Both the position numbers and the translations under genes were made by a program. Positions 1 through 7,489 of a stretch of 64,000 bases of DNA are shown here, one piece after another. The notes under the pieces were generated by a model that was given only the letters and a program-made list of their open reading frames with translations, was not told the origin of the DNA and made no database searches. The stretch comes from an uncultured Jannaschia sp. (GTDB lineage Bacteria > Pseudomonadota > Alphaproteobacteria > Rhodobacterales > Rhodobacteraceae): assembly GCF_947494055.1 (NCBI RefSeq), contig NZ_CANLTR010000001.1, forward strand, positions 248,001 to 312,000. Reading direction: 5' to 3'. How positions within the stretch are numbered: the first letter of the stretch is position 1; the number at the start of each line of letters is the position of its first letter.

Positions 1-788
1 GCAACCGCACGCCCGTCGAGGATCTCGTGTCGAAGGGGGCCGAGGAGGCCGCGGACCTCGCCGCGCTCGCACGGGCCTCGGACATCGTGCATATCTGCGC
101 CCCCGGCTCGCCACAGGTCGAGGCCATCGTGGACGGGATGATCGACCACCTGCCCGAGGGCGCCGTCGTCGTCGACTGCTCCACCTCGAGCCCGGTCTCG
201 ACCGAAGCGCTGGCCGCGAAGCTCGCCGAACGCGGCTTCGCGATGGCCGATGCCCCGCTCGGCGGCACGCCCGTGCAGGCGGAAGCGGGCGAGTTGACGG
301 CGATGGTTGGCGCCACGGAGGAGACGTTCGCCCGGATCGAGCCGGTGCTCGCGACCTGGGCCAAGACGATCCGTCGCGTCGGCGAACCCGGCGCGGGCCA
401 CAAGATGAAGCTGCTGAACAACTTCGTCTCGCTGGGCTATGCCGCGATCTACGCCGAGGCGCTGGCGCTGGCGGAAAAATCGGGGCTCGGCATCCAGACT
501 TTCCACAGCGTGATCGGCGGTAGCCGGATGGATTGCGGCTTCTACCAGACCTTCATGGGCTACGCCGCGGAGGGCAACCGCGAGGCGCACAAGTTCACGC
601 TGACCAACGCGCTCAAGGACATGAACTATCTCGCCGCCTTCGCGGAGGGGACCGGCGTGGCGAACCCGGTCGGCGCGACGGCGCGCGACAGCTTCGATGC
701 GGCGGTGAAGGCGGGCGGCGACGGGCCCGAGGATTACGTCCCGCACCTCGTGGACTTCGTGGGACGGGCGAACGGGATCGACCGGTAA
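1..788 (+). CDS. NAD(P)-dependent oxidoreductase, 3-hydroxyisobutyrate dehydrogenase family (5' truncated)
   Basis: The reading frame is open from the window edge, and the residues before the first GTG (NRTPVEDLV) fit the family, so the true start lies outside the window. The dinucleotide-binding GxGxxG motif is therefore not visible. What is visible is the family core: VVDCSTSSP, the substrate-side motif DAPLGGTPVQAEAG, and GHKMKLLNN with the catalytic lysine. Family members oxidise beta-hydroxy acids such as 3-hydroxyisobutyrate, tartronate semialdehyde or 2-hydroxy-3-oxopropionate derivatives. The exact substrate cannot be told. It converges on the moeA operon. Confidence 0.85.
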   Translation, partial: NRTPVEDLVSKGAEEAADLAALARASDIVHICAPGSPQVEAIVDGMIDHLPEGAVVVDCSTSSPVSTEALAAKLAERGFAMADAPLGGTPVQAEAGELTAMVGATEETFARIEPVLATWAKTIRRVGEPGAGHKMKLLNNFVSLGYAAIYAEALALAEKSGLGIQTFHSVIGGSRMDCGFYQTFMGYAAEGNREAHKFTLTNALKDMNYLAAFAEGTGVANPVGATARDSFDAAVKAGGDGPEDYVPHLVDFVGRANGIDR

Positions 789-818
789 TGTCTTGAGGGC
801 AGGCCCCGGCCGCGGGTG

Positions 819-837
819 GGGGTGAAGCCCTCACCCC
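819..837. terminator. Candidate bidirectional stem-loop terminator
   Basis: GGGGTGA at 819-825 pairs with TCACCCC at 831-837 around a 5-nt loop. It sits between the convergent dehydrogenase gene and moeA. There is no T tract, so the assignment is weak. Confidence 0.35.
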
Positions 838-905
838 GGGGGCGGTCGGGGACTGCCCGGCCGATCACCGGGCTGAACATCGAATCGAACCGCCCTCGCT
901 TCGCA

Positions 906-2969
906 CTAGCCGATCCCAAGCTCGGCGAAGGAGACGTAGCGCACCGGGTCCCCCGCCTCGACGCGCGCGGCCTCGTCGGGCAGGTCCACGAACCCCTCCG
1001 CCCAGGAGAGTCCGGAGACGAGGCCGGACCCTTCCGAGCGGAACGCCTCCGCCGCCCCGTCCCGCAGACGCGCGCGCAGGAGTTCCCGCCGCCCGGCCTT
1101 CTTGCGCTTTGCGAAGGCCGCGGGGACCATCAGCCCGACCGGCTCCCGCCAGCCAGCGCCCGCCATCTGCAGGAGCGCGGGCCGGGCGAACCATGCGGCG
1201 CAGGTGAAGGCCGCGACCGGGTTGCCCGGCAAGCCGAAGACCGGCACGCCCTGCCAGAGCCCGAGCGCCAGCGGCCGGCCCGGCTTCACCGCGATCCGCC
1301 AGTGATGGAGGCTCCCCCGCGTGCGGAGCAGGCGTGACAGGTGGTCCTCGTCGCCCGCGCTCGCCCCGCCCGAGGTCAGGATCGCGTCGGTCGCCGCGCC
1401 GCCGAGCATCGTGGCGAGGGTCTCCGCATCGTCCGGCGCGTGGCCCAGATCGACCGCCGCGAACCCCCACCCCGCGAGCATGGCAAGCAGCATCGGCCGG
1501 TTCACGTCAGGGATGCCGCCCTCCGCGCCCGGCGCCACGATCTCGTCGCCGGTCGAGAGCACGCCGACCCGAAGCCGTGTCCGCACCTGCAGCGTCCCGT
1601 GCCCCGCCGCGATGGCGAAGCCCACGTCGCCGGGCCGCAGGATCGTGCCCTGCGCGAGCACCGGCCCGCCTACCCGGACATCTTCCCCGGCCGCGCGCGT
1701 ATTGGCGCCCGCCTTCGGCACCGCGGCTAGCGAAAGGCCATCGTCGCCCGCCTCCGCGTCCTCCTGCAACGCGACCGTGTCCACGCCCGCGGGCAACGCC
1801 GCGCCGGTCAGGATGCGGATCGCGTGGCCGGGGGGGACCACACCGGGATAGGGTTGTCCTGCGGCCGCGCGGCCTTCCACGATCGGAACGCGGCCTTCCG
1901 AAAGTGTGCCGTGCGCAAAACCCCACCCGTCCACCGCGGCATTGGCCTCGGGCGGGTTGGCGCGGCGGGCAGCGATGTCCTCGGCGAGGATGCGGCCCGT
2001 CGCCTCGGACACGTCGACACGTTCGATCCCCGTCGCCACGTCGCTCGCCGCGCGCAGGGTCGCGAGCGCCGTTTCTACCGGCGTCCAGGTCACGCCCGGC
2101 GGCAGGGCGAAGCAGTCCGAGGCCACGCGCGGCGCTGGCGGCGCGGGATACGGCCCGTCCGGCCCGATACCGAGGATCCACCCCTCCTCCACCGCAAGGC
2201 GCGTCGCGTCGGGATGCACCGCGGGGGCGGAGAACCACTCGGCCGGCGCGGCGCGCAAGGCGCGCGCCGTGGCGACCACCTGCCCCTCGTCGCGGATCGC
2301 CGCCGGAGCCGGCGGCCAGAGCGAAGGGTAGATCTCCGCCAGAACGATCCGCGCCTCGGGCCGGACGAACCCCGTCTCCTGCGGCCAGACGACGAGGTCG
2401 GGCCTTTGCCGCAGGCGGGCGAGCGCCGCGCAACCGAGCAGGCTCTGGCTGCCGACCGCGCCGGCATATGCGAGCTGCCAGACCGGCTTGGCCGTGGGGG
2501 CCAGACGCTCGACGGCGCGGCGCATCGCGGTCAGGGGGTGATCCACGACCGCCCGCGTCGGCGGCAGGTCGGGCAAGTCGAGATGCGCCGGGCGGCCCCA
2601 GAACGGCCCCGTACCCGGCAGGCTGCGGTTGATCGCCTGTCCGACCGCGAAGCGGTTGTTGGCGTTGTCCGGCCCATCCTCGATCTGCTCCGCAAGCCAG
2701 TCCCAGAGCGCGAGCGCCTCGGACCGGCCGGTCAGATGCGCGGCGAGCCCGGCCGGAAACCCCATCGCGAAGTCGAATGTCAGCAACGTGCGAAGCCCGC
2801 GATCGAGCTGCCTGTCGATCCATTCGAGCGCCGCGGCGCGGGTGCGGAAGTATTCGGTCGTCTCGACCCCGCCCTCCTCGGCGCAGATCCAGATCGCATC
2901 CTTGCGCGGCGCCGCCCCGGTCGGCACCGCGGCAGCGGACCAGTCGGCGACGAGGATCAGGTCGAACAT
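906..2969 (-). CDS. moeA: Molybdopterin molybdotransferase MoeA with an extra N-terminal domain
   Basis: The C-terminal part (about residues 286-687) is MoeA, which inserts molybdate into adenylated molybdopterin in the cytoplasm. It carries ANAAVDGWGFA (the SAMDGYA-like motif), LTSGGASAGDEDH and KPGRPLALG followed by GLPGNPVAAF. Residues 1-285 form a separate domain starting MFDLILVADWSAAAVP, with DFAMGFP and NNRFAVGQAINR. It is not part of canonical MoeA (about 400 aa), making this 687-aa protein a fusion. The start at 2969 is chosen because the upstream extension is compositionally a shadow of mobB. The gene overlaps the mobB stop by 13 bp and is the last gene of the minus-strand fdhD-mobA-mobB-moeA operon. 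The N-terminal domain function is unknown to me. Confidence 0.9.
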   Translation of the reverse strand: MFDLILVADWSAAAVPTGAAPRKDAIWICAEEGGVETTEYFRTRAAALEWIDRQLDRGLRTLLTFDFAMGFPAGLAAHLTGRSEALALWDWLAEQIEDGPDNANNRFAVGQAINRSLPGTGPFWGRPAHLDLPDLPPTRAVVDHPLTAMRRAVERLAPTAKPVWQLAYAGAVGSQSLLGCAALARLRQRPDLVVWPQETGFVRPEARIVLAEIYPSLWPPAPAAIRDEGQVVATARALRAAPAEWFSAPAVHPDATRLAVEEGWILGIGPDGPYPAPPAPRVASDCFALPPGVTWTPVETALATLRAASDVATGIERVDVSEATGRILAEDIAARRANPPEANAAVDGWGFAHGTLSEGRVPIVEGRAAAGQPYPGVVPPGHAIRILTGAALPAGVDTVALQEDAEAGDDGLSLAAVPKAGANTRAAGEDVRVGGPVLAQGTILRPGDVGFAIAAGHGTLQVRTRLRVGVLSTGDEIVAPGAEGGIPDVNRPMLLAMLAGWGFAAVDLGHAPDDAETLATMLGGAATDAILTSGGASAGDEDHLSRLLRTRGSLHHWRIAVKPGRPLALGLWQGVPVFGLPGNPVAAFTCAAWFARPALLQMAGAGWREPVGLMVPAAFAKRKKAGRRELLRARLRDGAAEAFRSEGSGLVSGLSWAEGFVDLPDEAARVEAGDPVRYVSFAELGIG

Positions 2970-3430
2970 ACGAAGTCCGCGATCGCGGCCACGTCGTTCA
3001 GATCCAGCACGTTCTGCGTCACCTCCGGGTCGCCGGCCGCGGCCACGGCCCGGATCGTCGGATCGTTCCGCGCGAGGGGCGCCCGGCCCGTCTCCGGCCG
3101 CCAGACCTCGATCCGCGGATGCCGCCCGGCCTTCCATCCCTCGGCCAGCACCACGTCGCAGGGTGCCAGACGGGTCAGGAGATGCGCGATGCCCGGTGCC
3201 CTCGCCTCCTCCATCAATGTCAGCCGCCGATCGGTCGCCAGCACGACCTGCTGCGCGCCGGCCATGCGGTGAAGGTGCGTGTCCGTCCCGGGCGTCTCCA
3301 GGTCGACGGCGTGATGCGTGTGCTTGAGCGTGGAGACCCGCAGGCCGCGGCGGGTGAGCTCGGTGACGAGCGCGGCGGTCAGCGTCGTCTTGCCGGCGTT
3401 CTTGTGTCCGACGATGCCCATCAGGATCAC
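2957..3430 (-). CDS. mobB: Molybdopterin-guanine dinucleotide biosynthesis adaptor protein MobB
   Basis: This is a small P-loop GTPase-like protein that assists MobA in making the guanine dinucleotide form of the molybdenum cofactor. The Walker A sequence GHKNAGKTTL lies near the N terminus, followed by STLKHTHHAVDL and VLAEGWKAGRHPRIEV, both typical of MobB. I chose the GTG at 3430. It overlaps the mobA stop as GTGA and has GGAGG 7 nt upstream, whereas the ATG at 3421 is 16 nt from that site. The product is about 157 aa, normal for the family. It is translationally coupled to mobA and overlaps moeA downstream. Confidence 0.88.
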   Translation of the reverse strand: MILMGIVGHKNAGKTTLTAALVTELTRRGLRVSTLKHTHHAVDLETPGTDTHLHRMAGAQQVVLATDRRLTLMEEARAPGIAHLLTRLAPCDVVLAEGWKAGRHPRIEVWRPETGRAPLARNDPTIRAVAAAGDPEVTQNVLDLNDVAAIADFVCST

Positions 3431-4035
3431 GCCATCGCCTCCGCCCGCGCCAGATCCTCGGGCGTGTTGACGTTGAAGAACGGGTCCCAGGGCTCGGTCG
3501 GGAACACCGCGAGCCCGGCCCCGTGCGCGTCGGTCCAGGCGACGATCTTGCGCGTGCCCGCCGCCAGCGCCGTGCGCAGGTCGTCCCGCAGCGCGACGGG
3601 CCAGAGGCCGAAGGTCGGCTGTGCCCGGACGCGGCCGTCCACCTCGGTCGCCGCGAGCGCGAAGCCGGATGGCGCGGCAGCGGCGAGCAGGCGCGGCACG
3701 AGGTCGGGCGGCAGGAACGGCGTGTCCGCGGCGGCCGTCACGATATGCGGGCAGCCCGTCGCCGCCGCCCAGTCGAGACCGGCGAGCACCCCCGCGAGCG
3801 GCCCCGGCCTGTCCGGCGCCTCGTCGGGGAGGACCGGCAGGCCCAGATCGGACCAACGGTCCGGCGCGCCGTTGGCGTTGAGCGCCAGTCGATCCACCTG
3901 CGGCGCCAGTCGGTCGACCACTCGTGCGACGAGCGACCGGCCCGACAGCATCAGTCGCCCCTTGTCGCCGCCGCCCATCCGCGTGGCCCGGCCCCCGGCC
4001 AGGATCACGCCATGCGGCTGCACCATGCCGCTCAT
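3427..4035 (-). CDS. mobA: Molybdenum cofactor guanylyltransferase MobA
   Basis: MobA transfers GMP from GTP to molybdopterin. The N-terminal nucleotidyltransferase signature ILAGGRATRMGGGDKGRL is intact, with the metal-binding region TAAADTPFLPPDL and the closing FFNVNTPEDLA. Length is 202 aa, usual for the family. The start ATG at 4035-4033 coincides with the left boundary of the IS110 insertion: the CAT at 4033-4035 is immediately inside the element next to its CT core. Before insertion this ATG would have overlapped the fdhD stop as ATGA. A chance AAGG lies 8-11 nt upstream inside the element and may now serve as the ribosome binding site. Expression may have changed because the gene is now cut off from fdhD. 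Confidence 0.93.
   Translation of the reverse strand: MSGMVQPHGVILAGGRATRMGGGDKGRLMLSGRSLVARVVDRLAPQVDRLALNANGAPDRWSDLGLPVLPDEAPDRPGPLAGVLAGLDWAAATGCPHIVTAAADTPFLPPDLVPRLLAAAAPSGFALAATEVDGRVRAQPTFGLWPVALRDDLRTALAAGTRKIVAWTDAHGAGLAVFPTEPWDPFFNVNTPEDLARAEAMA
4031..4035. repeat. CTCAT direct repeat, left side of the IS110 element
   Basis: CTCAT at 4031-4035 is repeated at 5503-5507 on the other side of the insertion. CT is the likely recombination core. The following CAT is shared by chance, or because target and donor resemble each other just after the core. Confidence 0.75.
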
Positions 4036-4047
4036 TGGTGCACCCTT

Positions 4048-4235
4048 CCCACTGGAAGCCTTACCGTTGTTGATGCGAGCCTTCTGCTTCCAGCGTCCCG
4101 TCGCGACGGCCCAGGGCGCTCGCCGCTCGACGGCCCGCATGAGACCCGCCGCGCGGCGGGCGCCGGGAGGATGCAATGGGCGACAGGCTGATCCGCCGTG
4201 GGCTGGCCCCCAGAGCGCCTGACAATGAGCTTCCC
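4048..4235 (+). ncRNA. Putative IS110 bridge RNA (limits approximate)
   Basis: The non-coding left end carries a 5' stem (CTGGAAGC at 4052-4059 with GCTTCCAG at 4086-4093) and GC-rich palindromes at about 4099-4110 and 4146-4161. It also has four guide-like segments. GCCGCT (4122-4127) equals the left target plus core (4027-4032). GCATGAG (4137-4143) is the reverse complement of core plus right target (5503-5509). ACAGGCTG (4183-4190) equals the element right end (5494-5501). CAATGAG (4223-4229) is the reverse complement of core plus element left end (4031-4037). Order (target loop, then donor loop) and polarity agree with the IS621-type bridge RNA. RNA ends and folding are inferred, not shown. 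Confidence 0.75.
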
Positions 4236-4286
4236 GCAGATCCTCTCGGCCGGAATAGATGTAACGCACACGGGAGGGATGATCCC

Positions 4287-5492
4287 ATGACTTTCGTGAT
4301 CGGACTTGACTGGGGCGGGGCGGCACACGCCGTCTGCGTGATTGATCGGAGCAGCGGCGCCGTGGTCGACCGTTTCGAGACGCGCCACGACGCTGGCGGC
4401 TTGCGCGATATGACACGCAGGCTCGCCCGGCACGGCGCGGCTGCAGATCTGCCCGTAGCAGTCGAACGGCCTTCGGGGTTGATCGTCGATGCACTGGTCG
4501 CAGCGGGCCTTCTGGTCGTGCCCATCTACCCGAACGCCGTCAAGGCCTCGCGCCCGCGCTACCGTGCCTCCGGGGCCAAAGACGATCGTGGCGATCCGTA
4601 CCTGCTGACCGATCTCTTGCGCACCGACGGGCACAGGTTCCGGCCGCTCCCTCCGCCCTCTGACGCGGTCCGCGCCCTGCGCACGCTGGTGCAAGGCCGC
4701 GACGACCTCGTCGCCGTCCGTGTGCAGCTTGCCAACCAGTTGCGCGCCTTGCTCGAAAGCTTCTGGCCCGGAGCCGCAGCGATCTTCGCCGACATAGACA
4801 GCCCCATCGCGCTGGTCTTCCTTGAGCGATATCCAACGCCCGACAGCGCCACGCGTGTGGGCGTGAAGCGCCTCGCAAGCTTCCTTGCCCAGTACCGCTA
4901 CACCGGCCGCCGCAGCCCGGAAGAGCTCCTCACCCGCCTGCGTGCCGCCCCCCAGGGCCTCGCTGGCCCCGCCGAGGCTGAAGCGAAGGGCGAAATGGTC
5001 CGCGCATTGGTCGCCTTTCTCGGTCCCCTCGTCGACAGCATCACGGATCTGTCTGCGCGCATCCGCCACAATGCTATCGCAAGCGAGGTCGGCCGCATTC
5101 TCATGAGCTTTCTTCGCGCGGGCCAACTCTGCGCTGTCCAGATCCTGGCCGAACTCGGCGAGGACCGTGCCCGATACCTGACCGCCGACCAGCTTGCCGC
5201 CGACGCAGGCCTCGCCCCAGTCATCAGACAGTCGGGCCGGTCGCGTGGGGTCTCCTTCCGGTGGGCCTGCAACAGACGTCTGCGCAAGGCGCTCACCTGC
5301 TTTGCAGACAACTCCCGCCACGCTTGCCCGTGGGCGGCATCCGTCTATCTCATGGCACGCGGTCGAGGATGCAGACATCCGCATGCTATCCGCATCCTCG
5401 GCCGCGCCTGGCTCCGCGTTCTCTGGCGCGCCTGGCAGGATCGGAAACCCTACTATCCGCTCCTGCACGGCGCTGCTCAAGCCATAGGTTGA
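4287..5492 (+). CDS. IS110-family transposase (RNA-guided DEDD recombinase)
   Basis: This is a 401-aa recombinase with an N-terminal RuvC-like DEDD domain and a C-terminal Tnp (transposase_20) domain. The acidic residues can be read as D8 (IGLDWGG), E60 (VAVERPSG), D100 and D103 (KDDRGDPYLL), with the spacing of characterised members. The C-terminal domain has LAADAGLAPVIRQSGRSRG followed by NRRLRKAL; the serine of QSG is the probable nucleophile by analogy. The ATG at 4287 follows GGGAGG with about 9 nt spacing, so upstream in-frame codons are left out. No stop or frameshift interrupts the gene, so the element looks potentially active. It probably uses the adjacent bridge RNA to choose its target. 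Confidence 0.93.
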   Translation: MTFVIGLDWGGAAHAVCVIDRSSGAVVDRFETRHDAGGLRDMTRRLARHGAAADLPVAVERPSGLIVDALVAAGLLVVPIYPNAVKASRPRYRASGAKDDRGDPYLLTDLLRTDGHRFRPLPPPSDAVRALRTLVQGRDDLVAVRVQLANQLRALLESFWPGAAAIFADIDSPIALVFLERYPTPDSATRVGVKRLASFLAQYRYTGRRSPEELLTRLRAAPQGLAGPAEAEAKGEMVRALVAFLGPLVDSITDLSARIRHNAIASEVGRILMSFLRAGQLCAVQILAELGEDRARYLTADQLAADAGLAPVIRQSGRSRGVSFRWACNRRLRKALTCFADNSRHACPWAASVYLMARGRGCRHPHAIRILGRAWLRVLWRAWQDRKPYYPLLHGAAQAIG

Positions 5493-5494
5493 CA
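5489..5494 (+). promoter_or_regulatory. TTGACA box at the IS110 right end (possible circle-junction -35)
   Basis: A perfect TTGACA overlaps the transposase stop codon and points outward, 8 nt before the CT core. In the circular form the right end joins the left end, which would place this -35 upstream of the bridge RNA. No clear -10 box is seen at 17-19 nt, so the promoter is tentative. Confidence 0.4.
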
Positions 5495-5502
5495 CAGGCT
5501 GT

Positions 5503-5507
5503 CTCAT
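5503..5507. repeat. CTCAT direct repeat, right side of the IS110 element
   Basis: Second copy of the repeat at 4031-4035. It contains the fdhD stop codon (TCA on the plus strand at 5504-5506). Confidence 0.75.
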
Positions 5508-6331
5508 GCCGCGTCCCAGACGACGCGGTCGGCGCCCGACAGGCAGACGAAGCGCGTGCCCTTCATCCGGCCGATCACCGTCAGCCCGACCTGCCGCGCG
5601 ATCTCCACCCCCCAGGCGGTGAAGCCCGAGCGCGAGACGAGCGACGGGATGCCCATCAGCGCGCACTTGATGATCATCTCCGACGTCAGCCGGCCGGTCG
5701 TGTAGAGCGTCTTGTCGCCCGGCGCGACGCCCTCCATCCGCATCCAGCCGGCCAGCTTGTCGACCGCGTTGTGCCGGCCGACATCCTCGAAATAGGCGAG
5801 CGGGTCCGGGCCGTGGCAGAGGCAGGTCCCGTGGATCGCGCCCGCCTCAAGATAGAGGCTGGGCGTCCGGTTGATCGCCGCCGACAGGGCCTGCAGGTCG
5901 GCGACATGCAACGGCGTCGCCGGCAGCGTCAGCCCCTCGAGCCCCGCCATCATGTCGCCGAAGACCGTTCCCACGGCGCAGCCCGAGGTGCGCGTCGCAC
6001 GCGCGAGCTTGGCCTCGTGATCCGTCTCCACCGCCGTGCGGACCACGACCGTCGCCAGCTCCTCGTCGTAGTCGATGCCCGTGACCGTGTCGGCGGCGCG
6101 CACCATCCCCTGATTGACGAGGAAGCCAAGGCCCAGCCATTCCGGATGATCGCCGATCGTCATCGCCGTCACGATCTCCCGCGAATTGAGGTAGATCGTC
6201 AGCGGCCGCTCCTCCACCACGCGCAGGTCGACGGGCGCGCCGGACTGGTCGCGCCCGGTCACGCCTCGGGTCAGGCGCGGATCGTCGGGGCGCGGGGCGA
6301 CGCGGAGGCTGGCGGGGGTTTCGGTGGACAC
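5504..6331 (-). CDS. fdhD: Formate dehydrogenase accessory sulfurtransferase FdhD
   Basis: FdhD carries sulfur from a cysteine desulfurase to the molybdenum cofactor of formate dehydrogenase. The 275-aa protein shows IYLNSREIVTAMTIGDHPEWL, GRHNAVDKLAGW and GRLTSEMIIKCALMGIP, all characteristic. The usual CxxC sulfur-relay motif reads SGCAVG here, keeping the first cysteine but with glycine at the second. The start is a GTG at 6331 with only a weak upstream AGG. The gene heads the operon with mobA-mobB-moeA, which the IS110 element now interrupts 3' of its stop codon. Confidence 0.92.
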   Translation of the reverse strand: MSTETPASLRVAPRPDDPRLTRGVTGRDQSGAPVDLRVVEERPLTIYLNSREIVTAMTIGDHPEWLGLGFLVNQGMVRAADTVTGIDYDEELATVVVRTAVETDHEAKLARATRTSGCAVGTVFGDMMAGLEGLTLPATPLHVADLQALSAAINRTPSLYLEAGAIHGTCLCHGPDPLAYFEDVGRHNAVDKLAGWMRMEGVAPGDKTLYTTGRLTSEMIIKCALMGIPSLVSRSGFTAWGVEIARQVGLTVIGRMKGTRFVCLSGADRVVWDAA

Positions 6332-6393
6332 TTGAGACCTGTCACGAGGAGGACTACGCCCACGATGTCCGTCAGATCGAAAGGATGCAAGCG

Positions 6394-7077
6394 ATGGCCC
6401 GCGCCGCGTTTCGCAAGGGCATCGCCGAAGGGCTGCCGTTCATCATCGTCATGGTCCCGTTCGGCGCGCTGTTCGGCGTGCTTGCCTCGGAGGCCGGGCT
6501 GCCGATCGGGCAGATCATGGGCTTCTCCATCGTCGTGATCGCCGGGGCGGCGCAATTCACGGCGGTGCACCTGATGTCGGACGGCGCGCCATGGGCGATC
6601 GTGCTGCTCTCGGCGCTCGCGGTGAACCTCAGGATGGCGATGTATTCGGCGTCGATGGTGCCGTGGCTCGGCCGCGCGCCGCTGTGGCAGCGGGGGCTGA
6701 TCGCCTACATGCTGGTCGATCAGACCTATGCCCTCTCGGCGCAGGCCTACGAGGCGGAGCGCACCTGGTCGGTTCGCGACCGGGTGATCTACTTCGCCGG
6801 CACCGCGCTGCCGGTGTTCCCGGCCTGGGTCGGAGCGACTTGGGCGGGCGCGGCGCTCGGCACGCGGATCCCGGAGGAATGGGCGCTGGACTTCGCGATG
6901 CCGCTCGCCTTCCTCGCGCTGGTCGGGCCGATGCTGCGGACCCGCGCGCATGTCGTCGCGGCAATCGTCTCTGTGACGCTGGCGCTGCTCCTGTCCTGGA
7001 TACCGTGGAACCTCGGCCTCATCATCGCGGCCGCCTGCGCGATGGCGGCCGGCGCGGAGACGGAGCGGCGAACATGA
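6394..7077 (+). CDS. azlC: AzlC family branched-chain amino acid exporter subunit
   Basis: AzlC and AzlD together export branched-chain amino acids across the inner membrane. The protein begins FRKGIAEGLPFIIVMVPFGALFG and has about six hydrophobic segments, with the family motif GAAQFTAVHL and NLRMAMYSASM. I chose the ATG at 6394 because AAGG lies 9 nt upstream; the ATG at 6385 directly abuts that site. The gene ends in an ATGA overlap with azlD. It is divergent from fdhD across about 60 bp. Confidence 0.88.
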   Translation: MARAAFRKGIAEGLPFIIVMVPFGALFGVLASEAGLPIGQIMGFSIVVIAGAAQFTAVHLMSDGAPWAIVLLSALAVNLRMAMYSASMVPWLGRAPLWQRGLIAYMLVDQTYALSAQAYEAERTWSVRDRVIYFAGTALPVFPAWVGATWAGAALGTRIPEEWALDFAMPLAFLALVGPMLRTRAHVVAAIVSVTLALLLSWIPWNLGLIIAAACAMAAGAETERRT

Positions 7078-7394
7078 ACGACCTCTATGTCTGGAGCATC
7101 GTCCTCGTCCTGGGCGCCGGAACGTTCCTGATCCGGTTCCTGTTCATCGGCTTCGTCGGCGACCGCCCCCTGCCGTCCTGGGCGCTGCGTCACCTGCGCT
7201 ATACCGGCGTCGGTGTCCTGCCCGCCCTCGTCGCGCCGCTCGTCGTCTGGCCGGAAGCGACCGGCGGCGCGCCCGACCCCGTGCGCCTGATCGCGGCCGG
7301 TGTCACGCTCGCCGTCGGATTGTGGCGGCGCGACACGATCCAGGCGGTCATCGCGGGCGGGCTGACGATGCTGGTGCTGAGCCTCGCATTGTAA
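7074..7394 (+). CDS. azlD: AzlD family branched-chain amino acid exporter small subunit
   Basis: This is a 106-aa membrane protein with four hydrophobic stretches, beginning MNDLYVWSIVLVLGAGTFLIRF. It shows the family pattern RYTGVGVLPALVAPLV and ends in a hydrophobic helix. The start overlaps the azlC stop (ATGA), indicating translational coupling and a two-gene transporter operon. Known pairs export leucine, isoleucine, valine or azaleucine; which is exported here cannot be told. Confidence 0.85.
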   Translation: MNDLYVWSIVLVLGAGTFLIRFLFIGFVGDRPLPSWALRHLRYTGVGVLPALVAPLVVWPEATGGAPDPVRLIAAGVTLAVGLWRRDTIQAVIAGGLTMLVLSLAL

Positions 7395-7489
7395 GCTGCC
7401 GTCGCCCTGACAACCCGTGGCCGGCCGCAGCTCGATAGGATAGTACTGACGAAAGGCAACCGAAGCGTCCGAAAAAACTTTGCAAAATG

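Larger units (their letters stand above)
4033..5504 (+). mobile_element. IS110-family insertion sequence, about 1.47 kb
   Basis: The element lies between fdhD and mobA, opposite to their transcription. Deleting it with one copy of the CTCAT repeat (4031-4035 / 5503-5507) joins fdhD and mobA with an ATGA stop/start overlap, the usual arrangement in this operon, so the limits are fixed to within the 5-bp repeat. It has no terminal inverted repeats, a long non-coding left end (about 250 bp), one transposase gene and a right end only about 12 bp past the stop codon. These are hallmarks of the IS110 group (as opposed to IS1111, whose RNA lies downstream). Only one copy is present in the window. 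Confidence 0.92.

Noticed and set aside
1824-3272. Long open frame antisense to moeA and mobB
   Set aside because: Arginine-, glycine- and proline-rich shadow typical of GC-rich coding DNA. The opposite strand encodes conserved enzymes throughout.
4033-5507. Terminal inverted repeats for the insertion sequence
   Set aside because: The ends do not form inverted repeats, and none are expected for IS110-type elements. The ACAGGCTG found inside the left end and at the right end is a direct match better explained as a donor guide.
7059-7394. Insertion or horizontal transfer around azlCD
   Set aside because: Codon use, overlap structure and GC content match the surroundings. Nothing but the AT-rich leader of the next gene stands out.
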